From Lonicera japonica (Eukaryota > Streptophyta > Magnoliopsida > Dipsacales > Caprifoliaceae), in assembly GCA_021464415.1 (NCBI GenBank), contig CM038466.1:49785356-49849355 (forward strand): a stretch of 64,000 bases of DNA. The letters are read 5' to 3'. Numbering within the stretch: the stretch's first letter is position 1; each line of letters opens with the position of its first letter. The notes under the pieces were generated by a model. That model saw only the letters and a list, made by a program, of their open reading frames with translations, did not search any database and was not told where the DNA came from. Made by a program: the position numbers and the translations under genes. Below are positions 33,960 through 45,873 of this stretch, in pieces.

Positions 33960-34910
33960 GTAGGCAAGGGAGAAAGGAACGAGCTCACTGGCCAGCTCCT
34001 TCAGCCTTACGTCGAGACTCTCCAAGTCTTTAGGCTGCTAAAAAGCCAACTCCTTACATTTATAGAAGCCAGTCATAAAGGAATTTGATATTCTTAGCAA
34101 GGGGCCCTCAGCACCACAAAACTCCTCTATGGCTTTGGACTTCATTATAGGGATGGATTTTTTCAACTCCTTCAGCTCTTTTTCCAAGTCAGAGAGCTAA
34201 GTGCGCATAGCCTATTAGTGCTAAAGTGAAGTGGACAACTTGAGATCCTTCACTGCTAGCTAAGTTTGGGCACTTCTCATTGCCTTTTCGGCATCTTCCC
34301 TACCTTTGCGCTCTAATTCTGTAGTTTTTAGGCCATCTCCAAAACGGGCCCAGCAGTGTGGAGCTCTCTTCTAGCTTGGATCAGCTCAGACTTGAAGTCG
34401 AAGTTCTCCTGCTTTGTGGCCTCATGCTCCTACGACAAAGCCTTGTACGCAAACTCCAATTGGCCGAACATGTCATTAAAACTGTCTACTTTACTCTTCA
34501 AGCCTTTTGTCTTGATTCTTGATGAGCTCCTCCTGAAGAGCCTTGTTGCTAACTGTGCTTAAGCCCTCTTCAGCCAAGTGAAGAGTAGAGAAAATTAGAT
34601 TCATGGCCTGCAAAAAAAATAGAGAAACAGAGTTATGCAAGTAAAGCATGAAAAGGAAAGCCTAGGAAGACAAACGACACGTACAAAGGAAGAAGGAACC
34701 TTATCCCAACTACTGCTCATCCCCACCGCTAGCTCCTTTATCAACCCTTGAAGGGGAGGGCTCGCCAATCTCCCACTTGATCAGTACAACGGGCTCTTCT
34801 GCCCTAATCAACTAGAGCATAAAAAATATATCAGACCTCTTCTCAGCAATTTTTGCCTCCAACTCAGGTGTTAGTTCTATCTCAATGTAATCACTTTCTT
34901 TAATAATGAA
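33960..34910 (-). pseudogene. Additional ORF, coiled-coil part in inverted orientation
   Basis: On the minus strand a Lys/Glu/Leu-rich coiled coil is readable in pieces: SKVDSFNDMFGQLEFAYKAL, EHEATKQENFDFKSELIQAR, LERKGREDAEKAMRSAQT, LSDLEKELKELKKS and then KSKAIEEF followed by a GFYKCKE-type tail. In Transposase_28-type ORFs a coiled coil and an (I)EE(F/Y)K-like motif follow the N-terminal domain on the same strand; here they are on the opposite strand. The plus-strand translation of this segment is Ser/Phe/Leu-rich, as expected of an antisense reading. A TTTGCAG acceptor-like site at about 34603 and an upstream piece (ELEAKIAEKRSD, about 34845) suggest another exon. Confidence 0.5.
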
Positions 34911-35734
34911 ATGAACAATTTTGTTTTGAAAATTGTCTGTTGTTTGTTTTATTTTTCTTTAATTCTTGTCTTCGCTTTTGTTTAAGTTATAATATAAGAT
35001 GTATTGAGCTCTGTAATACTCTAATGCCCCCACAACATATAAAAAAATTAAGCAGAAGTAAGGAAGATAAACAAAATGCCTCAAGAAAGGTCTTTACCAT
35101 ATTAATAAGAGGTCAATGACCTAGTGGATTTCATTGAACTGGTTGTTATTAAGTTTCTCAATACGAAATGGAATTCTCGTCATGCCCCCTAAGCTTTAAG
35201 CAAAGTTCGTTAAGAATTCTCAAATGTCATTTGGACTCCTCAGTGTATAAGTGTGCTCATTGAGCTAGCAGTTACTACGCATACCTCTTCAGGCCTGTAT
35301 TGAGGACCTTTAATGCTTAGTGACTGACCTATATGGTGATAGGAGTTTTTTTCAAACTCTTTGGTGTTTCAAAAAGAAAACTTGTTCTTTTTTGGCTAAG
35401 TCTAGAGTAGAGTCATGCCCCCTTTTGACTTAGCCAAATTCTAATAGTTTTCTCATTTGTTACCAATCCTCCTCAGTTGTAAAATTGATCTCTTTGTGAC
35501 AAGGTTTTCACAGAGTGGAAGTGTACTCAATGAGCTGGGCACTTACTAAATTGGCCTCTTTGTAAATTTTTACAGAGTGCAAGTGTGCTCAATGAGTTGG
35601 ATACTTACTAAACTAACCTCTTTGTGAGAGGATTTTTATAGAGTGCACTTTACAAGTAATGTAAGTACCAAACAAAATATTTCATATACATTTTTCTTAG
35701 GAACAACTATTACAAAAGTACAAAGTATATCAGC
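34911..35734 (-). other. Tat-B 3' untranslated stretch with about 70-bp repeats
   Basis: Between the integrase stop and the additional ORF. No gene. About 35495-35650 holds two to three copies of a roughly 65-70 bp unit (ACAGAGTG(G/C)AAGTGT, CTCAATGAG(C/T)TGG, ACTTACTAAA, CCTCTTTGT); a weaker copy lies near 35225-35290. Confidence 0.6.
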
Positions 35735-36970
35735 TCAAGGAAAGTATCTCTTAAGGTGCTCTATATTCCATAGTCTCGTGAGCTCCATGCCGTCTACAGT
35801 CCTCAAATAGTATATGCCAGGTCTGCTGACCATGGTGATCACATAGGGACCTTCCCATCTAGCAACGAGCTTGCGGTGTTCAGAAATCTTGGTTGCTAGG
35901 ATGAGTTTTTAAAGTACCAAGTCGCCTACACTCAGACTTCTGTGTTTGATCCTTTTGTTGTGACTCTTGACCATGCTTTTTTTATAGGCTTCCTCTTTGA
36001 TACGAGTTTGTTCTATCTTTTCTTCAAGGAAGTCTAAATTAGCTATCAAGCCTTCGTCATTACGAGCTGGGTCATGATGGTTTATTCCGTACGTTGGTCC
36101 TCCCATTTCCACTAAGATAAATACTTCAGTTCCATAGGTCAAGGAGAAAGGAGTTTCACCAGTTGGACCTCTGATGGTGATCATGTAAGCCTCTAAAATC
36201 GATAGGAGCTCTTCAGACCAATTTCCTTTAGCATCATCAAGTATTTTCTTTAATGAACTCGGTAGGGTTATGTTAGTGACATATGCTTGGCCGTTGGTTT
36301 GAGGATGGACAGGCGAGTTGTAATGGTTTTCAATTTCATGTCCTTTACAGAAGTCTCTAAAGAGGTTGCAATCGAACTATTTCCCATTATCGGTGATCAG
36401 CACCTTTGGGAGGCCAAATGGCAGATAATATTCCTCCACACAAAGCTCTGGATCTTCATGGTGGTGATCGTGGTGCTTCTGCCTCAGCACATTTCGTAGA
36501 GTAATCGATGGCTACAACTGCAAACTTCTTTTGTCTTTTACCAAGAGGAAAGGCCCAACTATGTCCATGCCCCATTGAGAGAAAGGCTAGGGGTCGTCAG
36601 TACTGCTGGGAGCTGTTGGAAATTGGTAAACCACTGGCACTTGTCATATTTTCTCACGAGCTCTTTGTTGTCTTATAGGATGGCATGCCAAAAGTAGCCT
36701 TGTCTTCCAACTTTGAGGGTAAAAATGGAAGGACATACCACATTTGTACAGGGTTGCCTCAATGACCACATATCTATTAGAAATTTATTTTATTCTTTTG
36801 GCCATCTTCTTATCTTTTGAAGGAATTCCACTCTTGAGGTAGTCCAAAATTAGATTAATCCAACACTTGCAGACCTGCACTGGGGCCACGTCTAATTCTA
36901 CGAGCTCCTCAATAGTTTTTCTTTCCAGGTACTCTATGTACCGCCGTTGGGAACTTCTGAGTATGAAGCA
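35735..36970 (-). pseudogene. Tat-B integrase
   Basis: Ends with a stop at 35735-35737 after an IEHLKRYFP-type tail. The longest open part (35909-36184) covers the end of the catalytic core and the linker (TGETPFSLTYGTE, LDFLEEK, HNKRIKHRSLSVGDLVL). Upstream pieces in shifting frames include a MDIVGPFPLGK stretch (catalytic Asp, about 36560) and degraded zinc-finger sequence (about 36650-36760). Heavily decayed. Confidence 0.78.
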
Positions 36971-36979
36971 AGCTTGGCC

Positions 36980-37475
36980 AAGCGGTCTGCTTTATTATTC
37001 TGAGCTCGTGTGACCTTGACAAAGGGCAAATTCATGTATCTCTAAGCTATTGCCTTAGCCTTAGCCAAATAAGTATCCATGTGATCTTTTTTTGCCATGT
37101 TGTAACCAAGTATTTGGCCAACCATGAATTCAGAGTCGTTGTAGACCACCATCTATCTTGCCCCGGGTCGCTAGCTATACCCAGACCTGATATGATGACT
37201 TCGTACTTAGCCTCATTGGTGAAAGCCTTGAAGAGAAATTTTAAAGCTATCTCCAGGGTGTTAGCCTCAAGAGTGATCAATACTAGGCCAGCTCTAGAAC
37301 CTTTTAAGTTGGAAGCTCCATCTGCATGAAGATTTTGTATGGGAATTTTTTGTTGAAAGTTTAGCGAGGTGGTGGAGCTCGAGGTGCCTAGGTCCACAGG
37401 TCGTAGCAATTTTAATGGTTCGGTGATATGTTTCTCATCATAGGTGAACTCTGCTACGACCATGCCTTTGATCGA
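36980..37475 (-). pseudogene. Tat-B archaeal-type RNase H
   Basis: LHADGASNLKGSRAGLVL (catalytic Asp, about 37300-37350) followed by FTNEAKYEVIISGL (catalytic Glu position, about 37190-37230), after which the frame shifts; VYNDSEF-type sequence (third Asp) is readable near 37130. This second RNase H marks the Tat lineage. Confidence 0.78.
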
Positions 37476-37479
37476 GGCT

Positions 37480-38873
37480 GAGGCTTGTAATTGACACGAA
37501 CTGTCCGAGCTTTATGGCCCAAATGGCTAGTCTCCCTGATTTCTCTAACTTGTCAAGAACCCATTGCAATGGTTGGTCTGTGAGCACGTCAATGGTTTGG
37601 GCCTATAAGTAAGGCCTCAAATTCCTGGAAATGATGAGAAGTGCGTAATCCAACTTCTCTAATGTTGGCTAATTTAGCTCCAGATCATGGAGGGTTCTGC
37701 TCGTGTAGTAGACTGGTAACTAAGCCCCTTCCTCATTTCTCATAAGAGCTGAGCTGATTGCTGTTTATGATACTGCCAGGTAGAGGCTTAGAATTTCCTT
37801 TTTCTTTGGTGAACTGGGAAGAGGATGAGCTCCCATATATTGCTTGAGCCGCTGAAAAGCCAACTCGTATTCTTCTGTCCATTCGAAGGCTTTCTTGAAA
37901 GCTTTGAAGAAGGGATGGCACTTGTATATAGCCTTGAAGATGAATATATTTAGAGATGCCACCCTTCTTACCGGGCTTTGGACCTTCTTTGACTTGGTTG
38001 GAGATCTCATGTTGACCAGGGCTTGGATTTTTTTAGGGTTGGCTTCGATTCCCCTATGAGCCACCATGAAACCCAGGAACTTCCTTCCTCGTACTCCAAA
38101 AGCACCCTTAGCCAGGTTAGGGACATAACATTTTGCCAAAGTATGGCGAAGGCCTGATTGAGATCTGCCACATGGCTAAAGGCTTTTAGATTCTTGACCA
38201 TCATCATCGACGCACACTTCCATGTTTATGCTGATTTTATCCTTGAACAATGTGCTCATGACCCTTTGATAAGTAGTTCTGACGTTTTTAAAACCAAACG
38301 GTATGGCCTTATAATAGTAAATGCCTTCATTGGTGATGAAAGAGATCTTCTCTTCATCTTCAGGGGCCATCCTGACCTGATTATAGCCAGAATATACATC
38401 CATAAACCTTAGCATTTCGTGGCCTGCGGTTGCATTTACTAGCTAATCAATCTTTGGGAGTGGGAAGCTATATTTTGGGCAGGCCTTGTTAAGATCATTG
38501 AAGTCGACACACATTCTCTACTTCCCACTGTGCTTCTTGACAAGTACCACGTTGGAAAGGCACTTTGGGTAGTGGACCTCCCTAATAAAACCAGCTCTGA
38601 TGAGCTTCTAAACCTCTTCCTTTGCAGCCATGTTTTTCTCTGCTATAAAGTTTCTCTTCTTCTGCCTCACTAGCTTAAAAGCTGGAACAAAATTAAGCCG
38701 GTGTACTATAACATATGGGTTCAGCCTTTTCATGTCATCATGGGGCTAGGCTAAGACATCAGCACTAGCCCGTAGGTCCTCAACCAACTTGCCTCTGAGC
38801 TCCTTGTCCTTCTCTCGGGGGTCTAAGGTATTAATCTCCCATTTTTCTGGAGCACGAGGCCCTTTGGTGTTAG
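37480..38873 (-). pseudogene. Tat-B reverse transcriptase and first RNase H, cut by Athila-2
   Basis: RT reads from 38873 downwards: VIVHRLN (about 38710), RMCVDFNDLNKACPK (about 38490-38530), MDVYSGYNQVRMAPEDEEK (38345-38405), IPFGFKN (about 38290), and a YVDD-equivalent CVDDD (about 38200-38215) beside a frameshift, then the thumb and RNase H (AFEWTEEYELAFQRLKQY, about 37870). Stops occur at several Trp/Gln positions. Sequence upstream of RT lies beyond Athila-2 at 51429, and the frame continues there. Confidence 0.82.
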
Positions 38874-38878
38874 CCAAC

Positions 38879-40346
38879 TGATGTGCCAAGAAATTGGTAC
38901 AATATAAACCACTAATTTATACTTTGGAGAGCATATATTTTTATATTTATTATATTTTTAGTGCTTTTCAGGTGTTTGAAATTAAATCAAGAAGATTTCA
39001 AAGGAAGAAGAGATTCATTGTGCGCAACGCCTTTATTCAAGAAAAGTTTGACACTGGTCCGTAAAGAATTTGAAGAAAACTCCAGAGACAAGTTTTAAAT
39101 CTTTGAGTTAGCTTCGCATATGAGAAAACCCTATGTCAATTGGATTTCGGAGCGTATAGTTATGGTACAAAAACAATCAGCGCACCAAAGGAACAAATTC
39201 CAGTGAAAATGTATTAGTTTGTTGAATGTGGAAATTTTCATTAGTAGTGGGCCTAGCCCATATGGCAAACACATTGGGCAATTAATTTGTGGGCATGTAC
39301 TGAACTCTCTCCATCAGCATAATTAGTTTTTTTTTACCTAGCCTTGTCCATTAATAGGCCCATATGAACTAAGGCCAAAGCCACCCATTTAATTAAAACC
39401 CTAAGAGGGCATCTCTCAATAATAAATAACAGCAGTCAGCCGTGGGATTAGAGAGGAGGGAGCCACAGACTGTTCTTTTCTAATTTTTTTTCTATAAATC
39501 CTTTTGTGTTCTTCTTGGGTTTTTATTGTTGATTGGATGCTTGTATACTATTGCAATTAATTCAGCACTACTTTCTTTCTTCAATTTATTTATGCATATT
39601 CAAGTAAGTATTTAGTTTATTTAATTAGTTATTTTTAATTAATGTTTTCTTTTTGAATTAAAAGCATGCTAGGCTAGGTTATTTTATAGGGTTGAGGATG
39701 ATTATATATGATTGATTCCATTGCACATATTCATGCCAATTGACTCTGCCAATTTAATACTTTGATGTTAAAAATAATTCTTTCTATTGAATGCCTATTT
39801 TAATTGATAAAAATAAAGTTGGATTCTCATTATAATTTGTTGGATTTAGTTTATGATTTGTTAAAAGCGGATATAAATTGTGTTTTGACGGATATAGTGA
39901 GTATTTTGATTTTATACATAAGTTTGGCCGTTGAAGAATTAATAATTCGACTTTAAAAATTAATTGGGCTTAATTGATTTTATTTTCCACATCTAATAGA
40001 GTTAAAAGACCAAATTAGTGTGAGACCAAAAGTAGAGTTTATTAGGTATGAATATTATGAACATGATATCAAATATATGACTCTGCCACCCTTATATTTT
40101 TAGTAATTAGTTGTTTTTCTAATAGTTTTTTAATTGATTATTTAATTAGTATTTTATTAATTAATTATTTTGTTAGTATTTTTAGTTGATAAACCATTAA
40201 CCATATCTAAACTACATTAGGAATTAATCAAAATTAGTGAGTGGTAAACATATCAAGTTCCTTGGGTTCGACCTCGCACTTGCTGATGCTACACTATATA
40301 CCGATTCATGCACTTGTAAGTAAATAAACAAATTTTTTACGCAACA
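38879..40346 (+). mobile_element. Athila-2 5' LTR
   Basis: 1468 bp, TG...CA. TATA box TATAAAT at 39493-39499. Collinear with 48286-51423 apart from the insertion there. A fragment of the same family lies at 19630-19910. Confidence 0.92.
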
Positions 40347-40352
40347 AGTTTT

Positions 40353-40370
40353 TGGCGCCATTGCCAAGGA
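40353..40370 (+). promoter_or_regulatory. Primer binding site, tRNA-Asp type
   Basis: TGGCGCCATTGCCAAGGA, a mutated form of the Athila primer site complementary to tRNA-Asp, 6 bp after the LTR end. Confidence 0.8.
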
Positions 40371-40454
40371 CTTGAAACTCATCCCATCATTCTAAGATTT
40401 AGATTAAATCTAATTCAAAACCTAGAACTTAATCCTTTGCTTGAGATAGGAACA

Positions 40455-42050
40455 ATGGCTGATGAACAAGTAAAGACAAAGACCTTGAAGGAGCTTTTCT
40501 CTCCTATTACCACCAAACCAACTTCACGTATAGTTTTACCTCCAACCACTACAAATCATTTTGAGCTTAAACCGCAGGTAATGCAACTTCTTCCCCTTTT
40601 TCATGGAATCAATCAAGAAGATCCTTATCTCCATATTAAAGTTCTTTTAGAAATTTATGCTACCTTTAAGTTTCAAAAATTTTTAAATGAGTTAGTTCAT
40701 TTACGATTGTCTCCTTTCTCCCTAAAAGGAAAATCAAAGGCATGGCTCAATTCATTTCCTTCTAGGTCCATTAATAGTTAGGAAACTTTAGTTTTCAAAT
40801 TTTGTACTAAATTTTTTTCCATGTTAAAAACGAATGAACTTCAAAAACAGATATCTGATTTTTGTCAAAAAGATCATGAAAAATTCTTTTAATCTTGAAA
40901 AAGATTTAAGGACCTACTTCTCAGATGTCCCCACCATGGTTTTGAGACATAGACAATAGTACAATTCTACTACAATGGATTGACTCAAACTAATCGCAAT
41001 ATTATTAAGTCAATGAATAGTGATACTTTTTTTAGTCTCATAGAAAATGAAGCTTATAATTTTTAAGAGAATCTTTCCGAGAGCTCTCAATAATGGGATT
41101 TCTCTTATCGAAAAAAATTATTCATCTCAAAACAAGAAAAAGGAGGGCATCTATGAGTTAACTGACGGTGTAGAGACTAGAAGGCAGTTAGATAGTCTCT
41201 CGAAAAAACTTAATGTGCTAACAATGCGGCTGGACTGTAATTTTGTCAATGAAGTTTAAGCAAAATGATGTTCTGTGTGTGCTAGTCTTATGCACATGTT
41301 GCAAACTTGCCCCTCTATGGTAGGATTCTCTGAATTCACGCCACAGCAAGTAAATATGATGAATGACTATAAAAAGAAATTCAATAGCCCATTTACAGAT
41401 ACATGCAACCCGGGTTGGAGAAACCACCCAAATTTTTCGTGGTCATAAGGTCAACCCATGTCCAATATGGGTTCCTCATCATCAAATGTGCCATGACAGC
41501 AGCCATCCCCTTTATTTTTGTCCTTATTTAAACTCTTATCTACCATTCCCACATGTTCAACCTACTCCATCATCCCATGTCACTCTAACTCAATTCTCAT
41601 CTTTGGAGGACACTTTCAAACTACTTATCCAAGTGGCAACCCAAAACAATCAGACTTTAAGCTAGCTTTTGCAAGTAGTCATAAATACTAGCCTTATGAA
41701 TATTCAAGCCATTATCAGGCTAAAGAATCAAATGGGTCAAGTGACAAGTCAACTGGGTGAAAAAGAGAAAGAAAAAAAATTTAGTCCACCAATCTTGAAC
41801 CCTAAAGGTGTTTCTTTAAGTAGGTCAACTCCTAACCCACCAAATCCACAAACACATGGGCAAGTCCAAGCCATTACCACACTAAAGTCAGGAAAGGTGG
41901 TTGAAAATAAAGTAAGAATGCCAGAAAGAGAAGAGAAAAAAAAAGAAGGAGATGATATTTCAACTGAGGCTAAGCCTACACCTCAAGTTCCTCTTGCAAG
42001 GAAAGCAGATGAAGATCTTTCAAGTTAGACTTTTGTTCCAAATGTCCCAT
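40455..42050 (+). pseudogene. Athila-2 gag
   Basis: ATG 40455 begins MADEQVKTKTLKEL. The retrotransposon gag core FELKPQVMQLLPLFHGINQE and LSPFSLKGKSKAWLNSFP is open to 40781 and then broken by stops. A CxxC-type stretch (CSVCASLMHMLQTCP, about 41269-41312) and NPGWRNHPNF (about 41408) mark the C-terminal part. The basic Gln/Pro-rich tail is open at 41669-42028. Confidence 0.8.
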
Positions 42051-42239
42051 TTCCTTATAGGCTAAAAGACATTAAAAAAGGTACACAATTTAAAGAAAAT
42101 TTGAAGGTGTTTAAGTCTAGGTAAACATCCCATTACTCGATGCAATAAAGCAAGTACTTTCTTATGCTAAGTTTCTCAAAGACTTAGTCACTCAGAAGAG
42201 GAGAACAAATGTTCTAAAAAAAGCATACCTGGCTTAACA

Positions 42240-42767
42240 AACGAGCTCCATCATTCAATACAAAATCTCTATCAAGTATAAAGACCTTGGTTGTCCTACA
42301 ATCTCATGCAAGATTGAGGATAATCATATTGAGCAAGCTCTGGTCGATCTGGAGGCCAGTGTAAATCTACTGCCATATTCTATGTATATGCAGTTACGCT
42401 TAGGAGAGTTGAAACTGACTCCAATGACAATCCAACTTGCTGATTGATCAGTAAAAATTCAAAAGGGAGTCACTGAAGATGTTCTAATATAGGTAGACAT
42501 TTTTACTTTCCAATGGACTTTGTTGTCCTTGACACTGAACCTGTTCAGAACATTAAAGGCCAAATTCCTATGATTCTAAGGCGACCGTTCCTTGTTACAT
42601 TTAATGCCTTAATCAATTGTAGGAATGGAGTAATGAAAATATCTTTTGGGAACCTCACCACTGAGTTAAATGTCTTTGACATTAGCAAAACCTATATAGA
42701 CACCGATGATGATGATGTTGGTCAAGTCCACTTGATTGATAGTTTAGTAGAGGAATCTTTTATGTGA
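42240..42767 (+). pseudogene. Athila-2 protease
   Basis: Aspartic protease region. The active-site motif reads DLEAS at about 42347, with Glu where Athila proteases usually have Gly (D-L-G-A-S), so it is likely inactive even without the stops at about 42446 and 42491. The downstream flap/hydrophobic part (FPMDFVVLDTEP, ILRRPFL) is open at 42513-42767. Confidence 0.75.
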
Positions 42768-43039
42768 ACATGCAAAGAGGACCCATTAGAGGCGTGTTTG
42801 TCTTCTTTTGGTTATAATTTTGACATAGATGAATCAATAAAGCAAGCTAATGCGCTTTTGGATTCAGTGCTTGTCATGGGTACACAATCTTTTCAACCAA
42901 AGCCAGGGCCTCTCAATCTTTCATTAACTCCTTGACCTCCTTCCATCGATGAACCACCAAAGCTGAACTTGAAGCCTTTACCTGATAATATGAAATATGA
43001 CTTTCTTGGTCCAGCGGAGTCTTTGCCAATTATTATAGC

Positions 43040-44040
43040 TTTTGACATTGATAATGCTCAAGAAAAGTAATTTCTTGAAATCCTTTAAAAGAATAAGGAA
43101 GCTACAGGGTGGTCAAAAACAGATTTGAAAGGGATTAGCCCATTAGTTGTAATGCACATGATTCACTTAGAGGAAAACTCAAAACCCTCTCATGAACAAC
43201 AAAGAAGGCTGAATTCGGTAATGCAAGAAGTTGTTAGGGCAGAGATACTCAAGCTTCTAAACATGGGTATTATTTATCCTCTATTTGCTAGTGAGTGGGT
43301 AAGCCCTGTTCAAGTAGTTCCCAAGAAGTCAAAAATTATAGTGGTAATAAACGAGCATAATGAGTTAGTTCTATCTCGTCTCTAGACGGGATGGCGTGTT
43401 TGTATAGACTACCAAAAATTGAATTCGATAACTAGGAATGATCACTTTCCCCTACCTTACATTGATCAAATGTTGGAACAGTTAGTCGGTCATGCGTACT
43501 CTCGCTTTCTGGATGGTTACTTGGGTTATATCCAGATTCAAGCTGACGCAGCTGATCAAGAAAAACAACGTTTAGATGTCCTTTTGGAACATTCGCCTAC
43601 CGATGCATGCCTTTCGGGTTATGCAATGTACCTACCATTTTTCAGCGATGTATGATTTCCACTTTCTCTGATATTGTAGAGAAATTCTTAGAGGTCATCA
43701 TGGATGATTTTTCTGTATTTGGGTCTTCTTTCAAAAAATGTTTGGAACCCTGGCTCTAGTTTTAGAAAAGTGTAAAGAAAAAAAATCTAGTGCTTAATTG
43801 GGAAAAGTACCATTTTATGGTACAACGCATAATTGTTCTTGGGCACATAATCTCTGCAAATGGAATTGAAGTGGACAAGGATAAAGTTGATTTAATCTCT
43901 AATTTGCTTCCCCGTGAATAGTTAGAGAGATTCATTCATTTTTAGGCCATGCTGGATTTTATAGGCATTTTATCATGGATTTTAACAAGGTTGCTAGCCC
44001 TCTGTGTAGTCTTCTTGCTAAAGATGCTCCATTTGTGTTT
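43040..44040 (+). pseudogene. Athila-2 reverse transcriptase
   Basis: Fingers/palm: LNMGIIYPLFASEWVSPVQV (about 43257), GWRVCIDYQKLNSITRNDHF (about 43388), FLDGYLGYIQI (about 43508; first catalytic Asp). The YxDD box is IMDDFSVFG (about 43697). At least four frame breaks. Confidence 0.8.
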
Positions 44041-44540
44041 GATGAACCGTGCCTAAAGCCTTTGAAACATTGAAGTCTGCTCTGACCTCCACACCTATCA
44101 TGCGGTCCCCTGATTGGAACCTTCCATTCGAGATCATGTGTGATGCCTCTGATTATGCAGTTGGGGCAGTTTTAGGTCAGAGGATTGATAGAGTCCCTCA
44201 TGTAATTTACTATGCAAGCAAGGTATTAAATGATGCTTAACTCCATTATTCCACCACAGAGAATGAGTTGTTAACATTTGTTTTTACTTTGGATAAGTTT
44301 AGATCTTATCTCTTGGGATCTAAAGTCCTTGTTTATTCACATCACACCGCTTTGAAATACTTACTTTCAAAGAAAAATGAAAAATTATGGCTGATTCAGT
44401 GGGTCTTGTTGCTACAAAAGTTTGATTTGGAGATTAAATATAAGAAATGAGCTAAAAATGTTGCAGCAGACCACCTGTCCAGGCTAATATTTGATTTTTG
44501 TGGTGATTTATTGCCCATAGCTAAAACATTCCCTGATGAG
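44041..44540 (+). pseudogene. Athila-2 RNase H
   Basis: FEIMCDASDYAVGAVLGQ (44127-44180, catalytic Asp), HVIYYASKVLNDA, TTENELL (catalytic Glu, about 44263) and [14 protein letters not shown], ending ADHLSRL at about 44468. TAA at 44238 and TGA at 44448 interrupt it. Confidence 0.8.
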
Positions 44541-45873
44541 CAGCCAGTGTAAATTTTCCAGTCACCCTGGTATGAGGATATCGTCAATTATCTTGTCACT
44601 CGTGAAATACCAAATCATTGGTCAAAGCAAGATAAGTACAATTTTTTATTCGAGGCGAAGTAATTTTATTGGGATGATCCCTTTCTCTTCAAGTACTGTC
44701 CAGATCAGTTAATTAGGAGATGTATTCCTGAGGAAGATCAAATGAAAACTCTCCCCTTCTGCTATGATCAGGCATGTGGAGGCCACTTTAATGGAAAGAA
44801 AACCGATGCTAAGTTTTTTGCAGTGTGAATTTTATTGGCCTTCATTGTTTCATGATGCACATGCCTATTATATAACTTGTAAGAGATATCAAAAGTTAGG
44901 AAGTCTTACACGCCGAAGCATGATACCCCTTAATTCCATTTTGATAGTGGAAATTTTTGATGTATAGGGGATAGACTTTATGGGACCCTTTCCTAACTCG
45001 TTTGGCAAATCCTAACTCATTTGGCAATCTCTGCATCTTAATAGCCGTTGACTATGACTCAAAATGGTTTGAGGCTACTGCATGCCGAACAAATGACCAC
45101 AAAGTGGTGGTCTAATTTTTGAAAGAGCATATTCTTGCACGTTTTGGTACACCTCACGCTATCATTAGTGATGGGGGTCACATTTTTGCAATAAACTATT
45201 TGAAAGTCTAATGAAGAAGTATGAAGTAATTCATAAATTGTTGACCGTGTACCATCCACAAACTAGTGGATTGGCTGAAATTTCAAATAGGGAGATCAAG
45301 AATATCTTGGAAAAGACAGTAAATTCTAATATAAAAGATTGGTCAGTTCGACTGACAGATGCTTTGTGGCTATACCGTACTGCATACAAGACTTTCATTG
45401 GAATGTCTCCTTACTGCTTAGTTTAAGGTAAGGCATGTCATTTGCCTGTTGAGTTGGAGCATTGAGCTTTTTGGGCTGTTAGACAACTCAATTTTGATGT
45501 TGACCGAGTAGAAAATCATAAAAAACTCTAAATTACAGAGCTAAAAGAGATAATGAATGATGCTTATGACTGTGTAAAGTCATATATACAAAGAAAGGAT
45601 GAAAAGGGTGCATGATCAGAAGATTCTTTGATAATTGTTTCACCTTGACCAGAAAGTCCTTCTTTATAATTCTCGTCTGCAGGTAAGTTGAAATCTAAAT
45701 GGTCCGGTCCATTCATAATCCAGTAGCTTTATCCTCATAGGGCCATCGAGATTCAGAATCCAAAAGATAATAGGGTGTTTAAAGTGAATGGCCATCGTTT
45801 AAAAACATTTTTGGAGTTTGAAAACCCAGAAGTTGAAGTTATGCTTCTGGAGAATCCCGTTTACTGGGATTGA
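44541..45873 (+). pseudogene. Athila-2 integrase
   Basis: Zinc finger region about 44760-44900 (ACGGHF, CKRYQKLG: one Cys replaced). Core pieces: GIDFMGPF (about 44968), a degraded second Asp region ([10 protein letters not shown], about 45160), [17 protein letters not shown] (catalytic Glu, about 45270). C-terminal [10 protein letters not shown] (about 45777) and stop 45871-45873. A 16-bp local duplication (CTAACTC(G/A)TTTGGCAA) at 44993-45025 breaks the core. Confidence 0.8.

Noticed and set aside
34356..34562. 68-codon ORF on plus over the coiled-coil region
   Set aside because: Its Ser/Leu/Phe-rich composition is the antisense image of the Lys/Glu-rich coiled coil on minus.
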